From assembly GCA_051867655.1 (NCBI GenBank), contig JBJDYV010000018.1, positions 1 to 64,000 on the forward strand: 64,000 bases of DNA, written 5' to 3'. The position numbers and the translations under genes were made by a program. The DNA comes from JAJPXI01 sp051867655. Lineage in GTDB: Bacteria > Bacillota > Clostridia > Oscillospirales > Oscillospiraceae. The number at the start of each line of letters is the position of its first letter. Within the stretch, counting starts at the first letter, position 1. The notes under the pieces were generated by a model, which did no database searches, was not told the DNA's origin, and was given only the letters and a program-made list of their open reading frames with translations. Below are positions 42,929 to 50,245 of this stretch, piece after piece.

Positions 42929-44364
42929 CCCTGGAGATCACCGTCGTCAAAGGGGTCTCCGCACTCCGGGCAGAACTTGGGGGGATGGGCGGGGTCCTCC
43001 GGCTCCCAGCCGCACTTATCGCACTTGTACTGGGGCACGCCCGCCGGCTTCTTCGCGCCGCACTCGGCGCAGAACTTGCCCTTGTTCACCGCACCGCAGG
43101 AGCAGGTCCAGCCGTCGTCGGCGGGCTTGGGCTTGCCGCACTCAGGGCAGAACTTTCCGGTGGCCGTGGCGCCGCAGGAGCACTTCCAGCCGCCGGCAGC
43201 GGGTTGGGGCTTGCCGCACTCGGGGCAGAACTTTCCGGTAGCCGTGGCGCCGCAGGAGCACTGCCAGGTGTTCGCCGCGGGGGCCGCCGGCTGCTGCTGC
43301 GCGGGCATGCCGAAGCCGCCGCCCGGCGCGCTGGGGTACTGGCTGGTCTGGGGCTGATTGCCCATGGCGTACAGGTTCTGGGCGTTCATGCCGCCGGCGT
43401 TCTGCGCCATGTTCATGCCCATGAAGGCCATGGCCGGGCCGGCGCTCTCGTTTTTCGCCGCGCTCTGCATGGCCGCCGCCTGGGCACCCACCATATGGGC
43501 CGCCGCCATGGTGGGATTGCGGAAGGTGGCGTTGCGCTGCAGCTCCTTGATCATCTGCTCGTCCTCGTCGGACGCCTTCACGCTGGACACGCCGAAGGAG
43601 ACGATCTCCACGCCCCGCAGCTCGGCCCACTTTTTGGAGAGCACCTGGTTCAGGGCGTCGGCCAGCTCCTGGGTGTGGCCGGGCAGGGCGCTGTAGCGGA
43701 TGCCCATCTCGCTGATCTTGGCGAAGGCGGGCTGAAGGGCCGTCAGCAGCTCGGTCTTCAGCTGGCCGTCGATCTCGGAGCGGTCATAGGCGCTCTCCAC
43801 GTTGCCGCAGACGTTGGTGTAGAAAAGGATGGGGTTGATCACCCGGTAGCTGTACTCACCGAAGCAGCGGATGGAGATGTCCACGTCCAGACCGATGTTG
43901 TTGTCCACCACCCGGAAGGGCACGGGGGACGGGGTGCCGTACTTGTTGCCCACCAGCTCCTTGGTGTTGAAGTAGTAGATCCGCTGGTCCTTGGGGGCCT
44001 CGCCGCCGAAGGTGAAGCGCTTGCCGATGTTCTTCAGCACCTCGGGGATGCTCTGGCTCAGGTCGCCGCTGAAGATGGACGGCTCGGTGGAGGCGTCGTA
44101 GGTGTACTCGCCCGACTGGGCGCAGATGTCCACCACCTTGCCCTGCTCCACGATGATCATGCACTGGCCGTCCGCCACGGCGATCACGCTGCCGCTGGTG
44201 ATGATGTTGTCGCTGCCCTTGGTGTTGGAGGAGCGCCCGGAGGAGCGCTTCTGGCCCTTGACCACCAGGGTGTTGGCGGGAAGCGCCTCGCAATAGAAAT
44301 AATCCTTCCACTGGTCGGCCAGCACGCCGCCGGCGGACCCCAATGCCGCTTTGATAAGACCCAT
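42925..44364 (-). CDS. SPFH-domain protein with tandem zinc ribbons (YdjI-like)
   Basis: 479 residues. An N-terminal SPFH domain of the 'virion core protein' type (DYFYCEALPANTLVVKGQKR, VVDNNIGLDVDISIRCFGEY, GVEIVSFGVSSVKASDEDEQ) is followed by a Met/Ala-rich linker and four zinc ribbons at the C-terminus (each CSCGATATGKFCPECG or similar). It acts at the inner face of the membrane by homology to YdjI, which recruits PspA in B. subtilis; no pspA lies in this window. AAAGGAGC precedes the ATG. Confidence 0.85.
   Translation of the reverse strand: MGLIKAALGSAGGVLADQWKDYFYCEALPANTLVVKGQKRSSGRSSNTKGSDNIITSGSVIAVADGQCMIIVEQGKVVDICAQSGEYTYDASTEPSIFSGDLSQSIPEVLKNIGKRFTFGGEAPKDQRIYYFNTKELVGNKYGTPSPVPFRVVDNNIGLDVDISIRCFGEYSYRVINPILFYTNVCGNVESAYDRSEIDGQLKTELLTALQPAFAKISEMGIRYSALPGHTQELADALNQVLSKKWAELRGVEIVSFGVSSVKASDEDEQMIKELQRNATFRNPTMAAAHMVGAQAAAMQSAAKNESAGPAMAFMGMNMAQNAGGMNAQNLYAMGNQPQTSQYPSAPGGGFGMPAQQQPAAPAANTWQCSCGATATGKFCPECGKPQPAAGGWKCSCGATATGKFCPECGKPKPADDGWTCSCGAVNKGKFCAECGAKKPAGVPQYKCDKCGWEPEDPAHPPKFCPECGDPFDDGDLQG
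43050..43290 (-). repeat. 78-bp tandem repeats coding the zinc ribbons
   Basis: Copies of a 78-bp unit encode 26-residue ribbons; two adjacent copies around 43,140-43,270 are nearly identical. Internal to the SPFH gene. Confidence 0.7.
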
Positions 44365-44441
44365 GATAAAAGCTCCTTTCAGAATTTGTTTTTTACATTT
44401 TAATCATCTTGATCATCGAATGTTCGTCTTGATTCCGGCTT

Positions 44442-45905
44442 CTAAATCAGCGTCAGTCTTCCGTCGATGGAACGATCCAGATGCTGATGGACCGACAGAT
44501 ATTCGTCCAGGACCTCCCGGCAGGAGGTGGCCACCACCCGGGGCTTGCGGTTGGCGGACACCTCTTCCAGCGTGACAGCCAGATTCTCCGCCATGTTCTG
44601 ATAGTGGAACAGCTGCAGCCCCATGGTATAGAACTTGTCGTCCACCACCGGCTCATCCTCAAAGGACATCTCCAGAAGCTCCTTTTTGTTCCGGTCGTAG
44701 ACCACCTTCATGCCCTTGGACAGCTGGTAGAACTCGCAGTGGGCGCCCTGCCAGACCTCGTCCCGAAGCATAAAGAGGATCATCCTGCGCAGTTGTTCGC
44801 CCGTCACCGTGATCATGGTGACCGAATCGTCGTACGGGAAGCACTCGACCAGGTCCGAATACAGAACCAGCGGACCTAACTGCGTGTTGCGGACAGAACC
44901 GGAGCCCAGCAGCATGATGTCCACATTCAGGCTTTCTTTCAGAATATCCGAGAACAGGCCGCCCAACTCCGTCTCCTGGTTCCGGTCCGGGTGGGTCAGT
45001 TCCCTGCGGAAGCGCGTCACCATGCGGTTGTACTTCACATCGGTATTCGCCTTGTATGTCGCGAGCAGCTTGTCGATCTCCGGGTCCCGGGGGCAGTGCG
45101 CGTCGTTGATCGGCACCGCTTCCCATGTGTACTCGCTGACGCAGTTGTTATAGGTATCCACCAGAATGTCGAACCGCCCGATCTGATCCGTGCCTGTACC
45201 CGCCTGGACGATCAGGATATCGTTCACCTTGGCGGGCTCTGTAATAAATGTGTGGGAATGGCCGCCGATGATCACATCCACGCCCCACGCCGGATTAAGC
45301 ATCGCGGCCAGGCGTTTGTCCTCCTCAAAGCCGATGTGCGTCAGGAGCACCGTGAAGTCGATATCCGTGGCGTTATAGGTGTTACAGATCCGTCCCACCT
45401 CCGCCGCGGCTTCGTTGATCCCCACAAAGGAACCGATCAGTCCGTCGTTTTTCGTCTGGGCCAGCACTTCCTCGGTCAGAATCCCGATGAACAGGATCTT
45501 CATCCCGTCCACTTCCAGGATCACATGGGGTTTGAACAGGCGGGCATGATTGGTGCGGATGAACAGATTGGCGTTGATGATGGGAAACTTCGCGCATTTC
45601 TCCAGAAACAGGAGGTGCGCGACCCCGTAATCGGTCTCATGGTTCCCGATGGTCACCACATCCGGCGCCAGCGCGTTCATGATCTCGATGGTACTTAATC
45701 CCTGATACTCGGAATCGATCACCGACCCGCGGAACATATCGCCCGCGATGCAGTACAGGGTATTTGGTTCCTCTTTCCTGACCTTGTCCACGTAGCCGGA
45801 GAGCATGCTGACGCCGCCTACCAGCTTATCGTCCAGTTCTTCCGCCAGGAAATCCCCGTGCATGTCATTGGAATGAAGCAGCACCAGTTTTTTATATCGT
45901 CCCAT
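44442..45905 (-). CDS. 5'-nucleotidase/metallophosphoesterase-like protein
   Basis: 487 residues from the ATG at 45,905 (AGAGGTG upstream). The metal-binding motifs are LLHSNDMHGDF, GDMF, TIGNHETDYG, LLTHIGF and GGHSHTF, as in the UshA/5'-nucleotidase superfamily. A C-terminal nucleotidase domain is also present (SVRNTQLGPLVLYSDLVECF, MITVTGEQLRRMILF). Secreted relatives have signal peptides; here none is seen, so it is cytosolic like YunD. Substrate (nucleotide or cyclic nucleotide) unknown. Confidence 0.87.
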   Translation of the reverse strand: MGRYKKLVLLHSNDMHGDFLAEELDDKLVGGVSMLSGYVDKVRKEEPNTLYCIAGDMFRGSVIDSEYQGLSTIEIMNALAPDVVTIGNHETDYGVAHLLFLEKCAKFPIINANLFIRTNHARLFKPHVILEVDGMKILFIGILTEEVLAQTKNDGLIGSFVGINEAAAEVGRICNTYNATDIDFTVLLTHIGFEEDKRLAAMLNPAWGVDVIIGGHSHTFITEPAKVNDILIVQAGTGTDQIGRFDILVDTYNNCVSEYTWEAVPINDAHCPRDPEIDKLLATYKANTDVKYNRMVTRFRRELTHPDRNQETELGGLFSDILKESLNVDIMLLGSGSVRNTQLGPLVLYSDLVECFPYDDSVTMITVTGEQLRRMILFMLRDEVWQGAHCEFYQLSKGMKVVYDRNKKELLEMSFEDEPVVDDKFYTMGLQLFHYQNMAENLAVTLEEVSANRKPRVVATSCREVLDEYLSVHQHLDRSIDGRLTLI

Positions 45906-45922
45906 TGCAACACACCTCTTCT

Positions 45923-46303
45923 TCACAAGGTCTCCATCAACGCCGCCAGATAGGAGGCGGAGATGGAACTGAAGATGAACTGGTCGATCAGCCCCAACAG
46001 CTTGGCGTTCTTGACGTCCTCCGCAATCTTGGGGTCAATGTTCTCATCCACCAGGAAAACGATCTTACAGTCCGGGTCGGTTTTTCGGATACTGTCCCGC
46101 AGCTTCATGCGCTCCTCCAGCTTCCAGGGAGTATTCGCCGTTACCTCCAGGAGAACGATCTCGGCGGCGATCCGTCTGACCTCGGCCAGCACATTCTCCG
46201 GCTGGTCCACCACATAGACCGTGAAATCTCCGCCCTTGCGCAGCGTTCTCTTGAGCATATCGGCGAACAGTGCGTTTTGCGTATTGATGATCAATCGTGC
46301 CAT
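45923..46303 (-). CDS. Pseudo-receiver protein, Asp replaced by Glu
   Basis: 126 residues with an alpha/beta receiver-like fold (MARLIINTQNALFADMLKRT; AAEIVLLEVTANTPW; CKIVFLVDENIDPKIAEDVK). The position of the phosphoacceptor Asp is Glu53, and the usual acidic pair near the N-terminus is missing, so ordinary phosphotransfer is not expected. It lies between the two-component genes and the 5'-nucleotidase, about 18 bases from the latter. It may be a protein-protein adaptor. Annotation as receiver-like is by pattern only. Confidence 0.6.
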   Translation of the reverse strand: MARLIINTQNALFADMLKRTLRKGGDFTVYVVDQPENVLAEVRRIAAEIVLLEVTANTPWKLEERMKLRDSIRKTDPDCKIVFLVDENIDPKIAEDVKNAKLLGLIDQFIFSSISASYLAALMETL

Positions 46304-46474
46304 TTTTCATCACCAACCTTCTGAAACCTTGAAATTTTGATTGAGAAAGTCCCATCTGTACACATAAAATTTTACGGAATACCTGGAAAAGTTTCCATCC
46401 CCTGTTCGGGGGGTTTTGAGCCCTGTAACACAGTTTTTTCACGCTGCCCCGAACTGCGGGCATTTTTCTGACAT

Positions 46475-46507
46475 ATAAAAAAACCTTCCCCGGAGGGAAG
46501 GTTTTTA
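46475..46507 (-). terminator. Terminator after the LuxR regulator
   Basis: AACCTTCCC and GGGAAGGTT arms (about 46,482-46,503) followed by TTTTTTTATATG on the - strand; the + strand also has a T run, so it may be bidirectional. Confidence 0.82.
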
Positions 46508-46524
46508 AATATGTATGCTCCGTC

Positions 46525-47175
46525 TCATTCATCGGCGGGCTTCAGAGACTTCGGTTTGGGAATCACCAGCTTGGACTGCGTTGCCAGACTGATGAGCTGA
46601 GGTTTGGAGCGGCAGCCCGTTTTCCGGAGCAGCTCCCGGATGTGGTCCTTGACCGTATCCTCGGTGATGTACAGCTGTTTGGCAATGGCGGCGTTGCTGA
46701 TGCAGTCCGGCAGGAGGTACAGAATCTCCAGCTGCCGCGCCGTCAGGCCCGCCAGGGTAGTGTTCCCGATGGCGACATTCGGTTTCTCCGCAGGGTACCA
46801 GGAGCCGCCCGCCATGGTGATGTCCATGACCTCCAGCAGCTCAATGTCGCTGTAGTCCTTGAACCAGAAGCTGTCCACCCCGGCCTCTCGCGCCTGCTCC
46901 AGTGTGCGCAGGTCGGTGTAGGAGGTGGTCACGATGATCTTGATTTGGGGCCAGCGCTGCTTGATCCGTGCGGAGACCTCGATGCCGTTTTCGTAATTGG
47001 CGGTGTTGATATCCATAATGATCAGGTCGATCTTCCCGGCGGCGCACAGGGGCAGGGCGCTCTCCGCGCCGGGGATGGAATCCACCAGGGCGTAGCGGTC
47101 CGGCGCGGAGGCAACATCCGCCGTGAAAGCCTTTCGGATGTTGCGTTCGTCGTCCACAATCAGCACATTCGTCAT
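46525..47175 (-). CDS. LuxR/NarL-family response regulator
   Basis: 216 residues. Receiver: NVLIVDDERNIRKAFTADVA, phosphoacceptor Asp55 in LIIMDINTANYENG, and Lys in FWFKDYS. C-terminal HTH: LTARQLEILYLLPDCISNAA, then IAKQLYITEDTVKDHIRELL. It overlaps the PAS kinase gene by four bases. Targets are unknown; with the 7TM sensor gene at the start of the operon it may control the element's cargo or a host system. Confidence 0.9.
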   Translation of the reverse strand: MTNVLIVDDERNIRKAFTADVASAPDRYALVDSIPGAESALPLCAAGKIDLIIMDINTANYENGIEVSARIKQRWPQIKIIVTTSYTDLRTLEQAREAGVDSFWFKDYSDIELLEVMDITMAGGSWYPAEKPNVAIGNTTLAGLTARQLEILYLLPDCISNAAIAKQLYITEDTVKDHIRELLRKTGCRSKPQLISLATQSKLVIPKPKSLKPADE

Positions 47176-48182
47176 AGAGAGGCAGCTCCTTTCCCGGCGT
47201 TTTTGTCCGGCAGGGTCACGGTCAGGGCAAAGGCGGGAAGGCTTTGAACGCGCATGACGCCCCCGGCATCCTCGATCCGCCTGCGCAGGGAGGACAGGCC
47301 GCCGCCCTCGGTGATCTCACCCTCCGGCGGTCTGCCACTGTTGGTGATGACCGCCGTCACGCGCCCGCCCCCATAGCGCACCTGCGCGTTCAGCCGGTCC
47401 CCCTGGGCATGGGTGATGGTGTTGGTCAGGCACTCCCGCATGGCGGCCACCAGCAGATAGGCGGTCTCCTTGTCTTGCGGCATGACCCCTGTGACCGTGA
47501 TCTCCACGCCGCAGTTTTTCGCCACACGGACCAGCTCGTCGGAGGGGTCCTCATCATCCTCCCGGCCGATCTCGTCCTTCAGAGCCGTCAGCGTCTCTTC
47601 CCAGACCCGCAGCAGCGCCTGCTTGCCCTCCGGGGGGCAGTCCTGGGCGCAGTAGCGCTGGGTGTTGATGACGCAGTTGCCCATCTTGCTGTGGATCCGC
47701 ATTTTCGCGCTCAGGATCTCCTCCTGCCGGGTGATGTCCAGCACGTTTTTTGCAATGCGCTGAAACTGGGCGATCAGCTCCCGGACCTCCTCGTTGCGCT
47801 GCTCCAGTTCGGCGGACAGGCGGTCCAGCTCCGTCACATCCTGGGCCAGAAACTGCGTGTACGTCACGCCGTTTTCGTCCGTGACGGGTGTCTCGGAAAA
47901 GCTCCACACCCTGCCGTCCGGGAACCGGAAGGCAGGACCGCTGCCCACCGGCTTCACGGCATCGGCCGGCTTTTCCAGCGCGCCCCGCAGGTCGCCGGTG
48001 ACCTGCAGGTCCCTGCCGGTCATGGCATAAACAAGGCGGTGCATGGTGTAGTTGCAGAGGGTCAGCATCCCATTGGGGGCAAAAAAGCAAACCCCGCTGG
48101 GCAGATTGTCAAAGGACTCCTTGACGGAACCGCGGTTGATTCCGGCCTTTCGGGCAGGCAGGCGTTTCAGGAAGTTCTTCAT
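47172..48182 (-). CDS. PAS-containing sensor histidine kinase
   Basis: 336 residues. A PAS-like segment (FDNLPSGVCFFAPNGMLTLC, to about 115), a coiled-coil, then a dimerisation segment with MRIHSKMGNCVINTQ (His164, an H-x-x-x-G pattern of HisKA_3-like kinases) and an ATPase domain with N-box MRECLTNTITHAQGD and G-box GGGLSSLRRRIEDAGG. Cytosolic, no membrane span. Translated with overlaps at both ends (7TM sensor upstream, LuxR regulator downstream). Confidence 0.83.
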   Translation of the reverse strand: MKNFLKRLPARKAGINRGSVKESFDNLPSGVCFFAPNGMLTLCNYTMHRLVYAMTGRDLQVTGDLRGALEKPADAVKPVGSGPAFRFPDGRVWSFSETPVTDENGVTYTQFLAQDVTELDRLSAELEQRNEEVRELIAQFQRIAKNVLDITRQEEILSAKMRIHSKMGNCVINTQRYCAQDCPPEGKQALLRVWEETLTALKDEIGREDDEDPSDELVRVAKNCGVEITVTGVMPQDKETAYLLVAAMRECLTNTITHAQGDRLNAQVRYGGGRVTAVITNSGRPPEGEITEGGGLSSLRRRIEDAGGVMRVQSLPAFALTVTLPDKNAGKGAASL

Positions 48183-49840
48183 TTCGCCTCACCTGCTTTC
48201 TCCGGGAAGCGGAAATACAGCGACCAGGTCTTGTCATCTTCCTCCGCCACGGTGAGCTGCGGCCCCGCCAGCGCACTCAGATCGCTTTCGCAGTACAGCG
48301 CCATGTGCAGAGCCAGGTTTCCGTCCTTCCGCTCAATTTTCAGGTACAGGTCCGAAAGCGTGTCCATGCTCCGCTCCAGCGCCGTCTCAATGGTGTCGTA
48401 CAGGCGCACGGCGTCATCAAAGGACAGCGGCGCGTCCAGTTCGACAGCGAAGTCCGTGGAGACATCCCTGATCTTCAGGCAGCGCAAGGACTCCCGCACG
48501 GACCAGGTCAGCTCCTCCGCCGGGATCATCTTCTCCGCCTCCGAGACGAAGAGCAGGTTGTTCCGCCGCTTGACATAGGCGCCGATGACCGCCATGCGGT
48601 ACAGCAGGTCTTTTTCTTTCTCCGGGTCGCCGCTCTCCCGGATCTGTTCCAGCAGGCCGTACAGCGTATCGATCTTCTCCGCCGTCTCCAGCTGCATCCG
48701 GTTATACAGGCGGTTGGACTCCAACAGGCTCAGCCGCTTTTTGGTGGTCTCATACTCGTCCCGGGCGGCGATGTTCTTGTCCTCCAGGGATTCGTTCAGG
48801 TCTTTCAGTTCTTCCAGCCGCTCCACGGCGTCGGACACATCCTCCTGCCACAGCACATGGCCGCCCCGGATGGGTGCTCCGGACAGGCGGACGCCGCCGT
48901 CCAGCATGACCGGGCCGTCCTCCGTCCGCCGCATCGTTCCAGCGGGGATGCTCCGGGCCGCATTGGAGGACAGGCACACGTTATAAGCCGCGTCGATGAT
49001 CTGCGCCGCGATGGTGGATGCCCGGAACAGCTCGCCGTAGTGGGTGTTGGACTGGATCAGGCCGCACTGGATGCAGCTCTCCAGCGCGGCGGTGATCAGC
49101 AGGCAGAATACAACGGTCATATCGCCCGCAATGCGCCTCACCCACGGCACATGAAAAACATAAAGCGAGCCATAAATCACAGACAGTATGACGGGAACGA
49201 AGGGCAGCATCAAAACCTTACGGCTGTAGGGAATCCGGCATTTGATCAGCATCGTGACAAGGGTGGTCAGGGTGCATAAGATCTGCCAGCCGACTGCCAG
49301 AAAATATCCGATGCTATGCCGATAGTCATTCCCCCATACGGCCGCATCTGCCGGGAACACGAATACAAGCTGATGCAGGTCATTGGTCAGCACCAGCAGC
49401 AACAGAGCTGCGGCAGGTATGTTAAGCAGCGCCGTCCATTTCGGCAGGCGGTAGTTCTCCGGCTTGCCCAGCGACAGGGCGACGAACACCGCCAGAAGCG
49501 GAATGAACAGAATGGGCAGATAGTACAGGTACCAGAGATGACGCAGCACCCATGGGCATCCCTCCAATGAATACCGGATCGTCCGGACCGTTACCCAGAA
49601 TACCATCAGCGCGGAAACAGCGGTGAGATAGCGGCGCACCTGGGGCTGAATGATCCGTCTTCGGATCGAAATGCCCCATGCTGCAAACAGCACGATGTAT
49701 ATGACAGAGCGGAGGAATGAGCAAGCCCTATCGAGTGGATCTTCCACCCGAAGACCGATCTGCCGCAGCACGACCGCCAAAAGGACGGCAAGGACAACGC
49801 AGAGAAAGGTTCTGTGGTTTTTCAGATTCGCTTTTACCAT
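48179..49840 (-). CDS. 7TM-type sensor protein of the two-component operon
   Basis: 553 residues from the ATG at 49,840 after GGAGGGAG. About seven membrane spans in the first 240 residues (FLCVVLAVLLAVVLRQIGL, LWYLYYLPILFIPLLAVFVA, ALLLLVLTNDLHQLVFVF) form a histidine-kinase N-terminal 7TM domain. A cytosolic part with a coiled-coil (LKDLNESLEDKNIAARDEYE) and a degenerate ATPase-like end (LQ-free, without clear N and G boxes) follows. It may sense and pass the signal to the separate PAS kinase next door. First gene of the operon. Confidence 0.75.
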   Translation of the reverse strand: MVKANLKNHRTFLCVVLAVLLAVVLRQIGLRVEDPLDRACSFLRSVIYIVLFAAWGISIRRRIIQPQVRRYLTAVSALMVFWVTVRTIRYSLEGCPWVLRHLWYLYYLPILFIPLLAVFVALSLGKPENYRLPKWTALLNIPAAALLLLVLTNDLHQLVFVFPADAAVWGNDYRHSIGYFLAVGWQILCTLTTLVTMLIKCRIPYSRKVLMLPFVPVILSVIYGSLYVFHVPWVRRIAGDMTVVFCLLITAALESCIQCGLIQSNTHYGELFRASTIAAQIIDAAYNVCLSSNAARSIPAGTMRRTEDGPVMLDGGVRLSGAPIRGGHVLWQEDVSDAVERLEELKDLNESLEDKNIAARDEYETTKKRLSLLESNRLYNRMQLETAEKIDTLYGLLEQIRESGDPEKEKDLLYRMAVIGAYVKRRNNLLFVSEAEKMIPAEELTWSVRESLRCLKIRDVSTDFAVELDAPLSFDDAVRLYDTIETALERSMDTLSDLYLKIERKDGNLALHMALYCESDLSALAGPQLTVAEEDDKTWSLYFRFPEKAGEAK

Positions 49841-50009
49841 CGTGCTCCCTCCTTCCCTCCGGCACACAGCTGCTGAGCAGCCAACAGCAAAGGGGCACCC
49901 CTTTACTTAATATCCATAGTTTACAGGTTTATCTTTCTTTCGTCCAGTAGGAAATTTCAAATTATGATGGCTATATAAAACCGTTGTGGTCTTTTCCGGC
50001 GACGGGTAT

Positions 50010-50044
50010 AAAAAAGCACCCCGCAGAAATGTTCCTGCAGGGTG
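50010..50044 (-). terminator. Terminator of the SHOCT-like gene
   Basis: CACCCTGCAG and CTGCGGGGTG arms (50,044-50,035 and 50,026-50,017), followed by CTTTTTTA on the - strand, two bases after the SHOCT-like stop codon. Confidence 0.85.
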
Positions 50045-50046
50045 GG

Positions 50047-50181
50047 CTATGTACGGATATTTACGATTTTGACTTTTGCCTCCTCATAGGTTTCCTGAGG
50101 GAGAAGGCCCTGTTCGAAAAGTCTCTGGTTAATCTGGAGCATCAGCTCTTTTTTCAGTTCCAACGGCAGCGGTTGCTTCAC
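50047..50181 (-). CDS. SHOCT-like 44-residue protein near the right end of the element
   Basis: Starts at GTG 50,181, eight bases after AGGTGG, and reads VKQPLPLELKKELMLQINQR then GLLPQETYEEAKVKIV. The pattern (helix, then GLxxxxxYEEAK) is the SHOCT type of small proteins often found beside clostridial large serine recombinases. It has its own terminator, so it is a genuine transcription unit. On the excised circle it would lie about 140 bases downstream of the extended recombinase. It is a candidate recombination directionality factor, which is inference. Confidence 0.65.
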   Translation of the reverse strand: MKQPLPLELKKELMLQINQRLFEQGLLPQETYEEAKVKIVNIRT

Positions 50182-50245
50182 GAAGCATTCCACCTTTCAA
50201 TCCATCATATTCCGCCGATTGCGCCAATACGCCTGCATCGTGCAG

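Noticed and set aside
43050..43290. Short tandem repeats suggesting a CRISPR array
   Set aside because: The 78-bp repeats are in frame inside the SPFH gene and encode zinc ribbons; there are no unique spacers and no cas genes.
42985..44403. A 472-codon + strand open frame opposite the SPFH gene
   Set aside because: Antisense shadow; composition is Ala/Gly/Leu/His repeats produced by the opposite-strand zinc-ribbon and SPFH codons.
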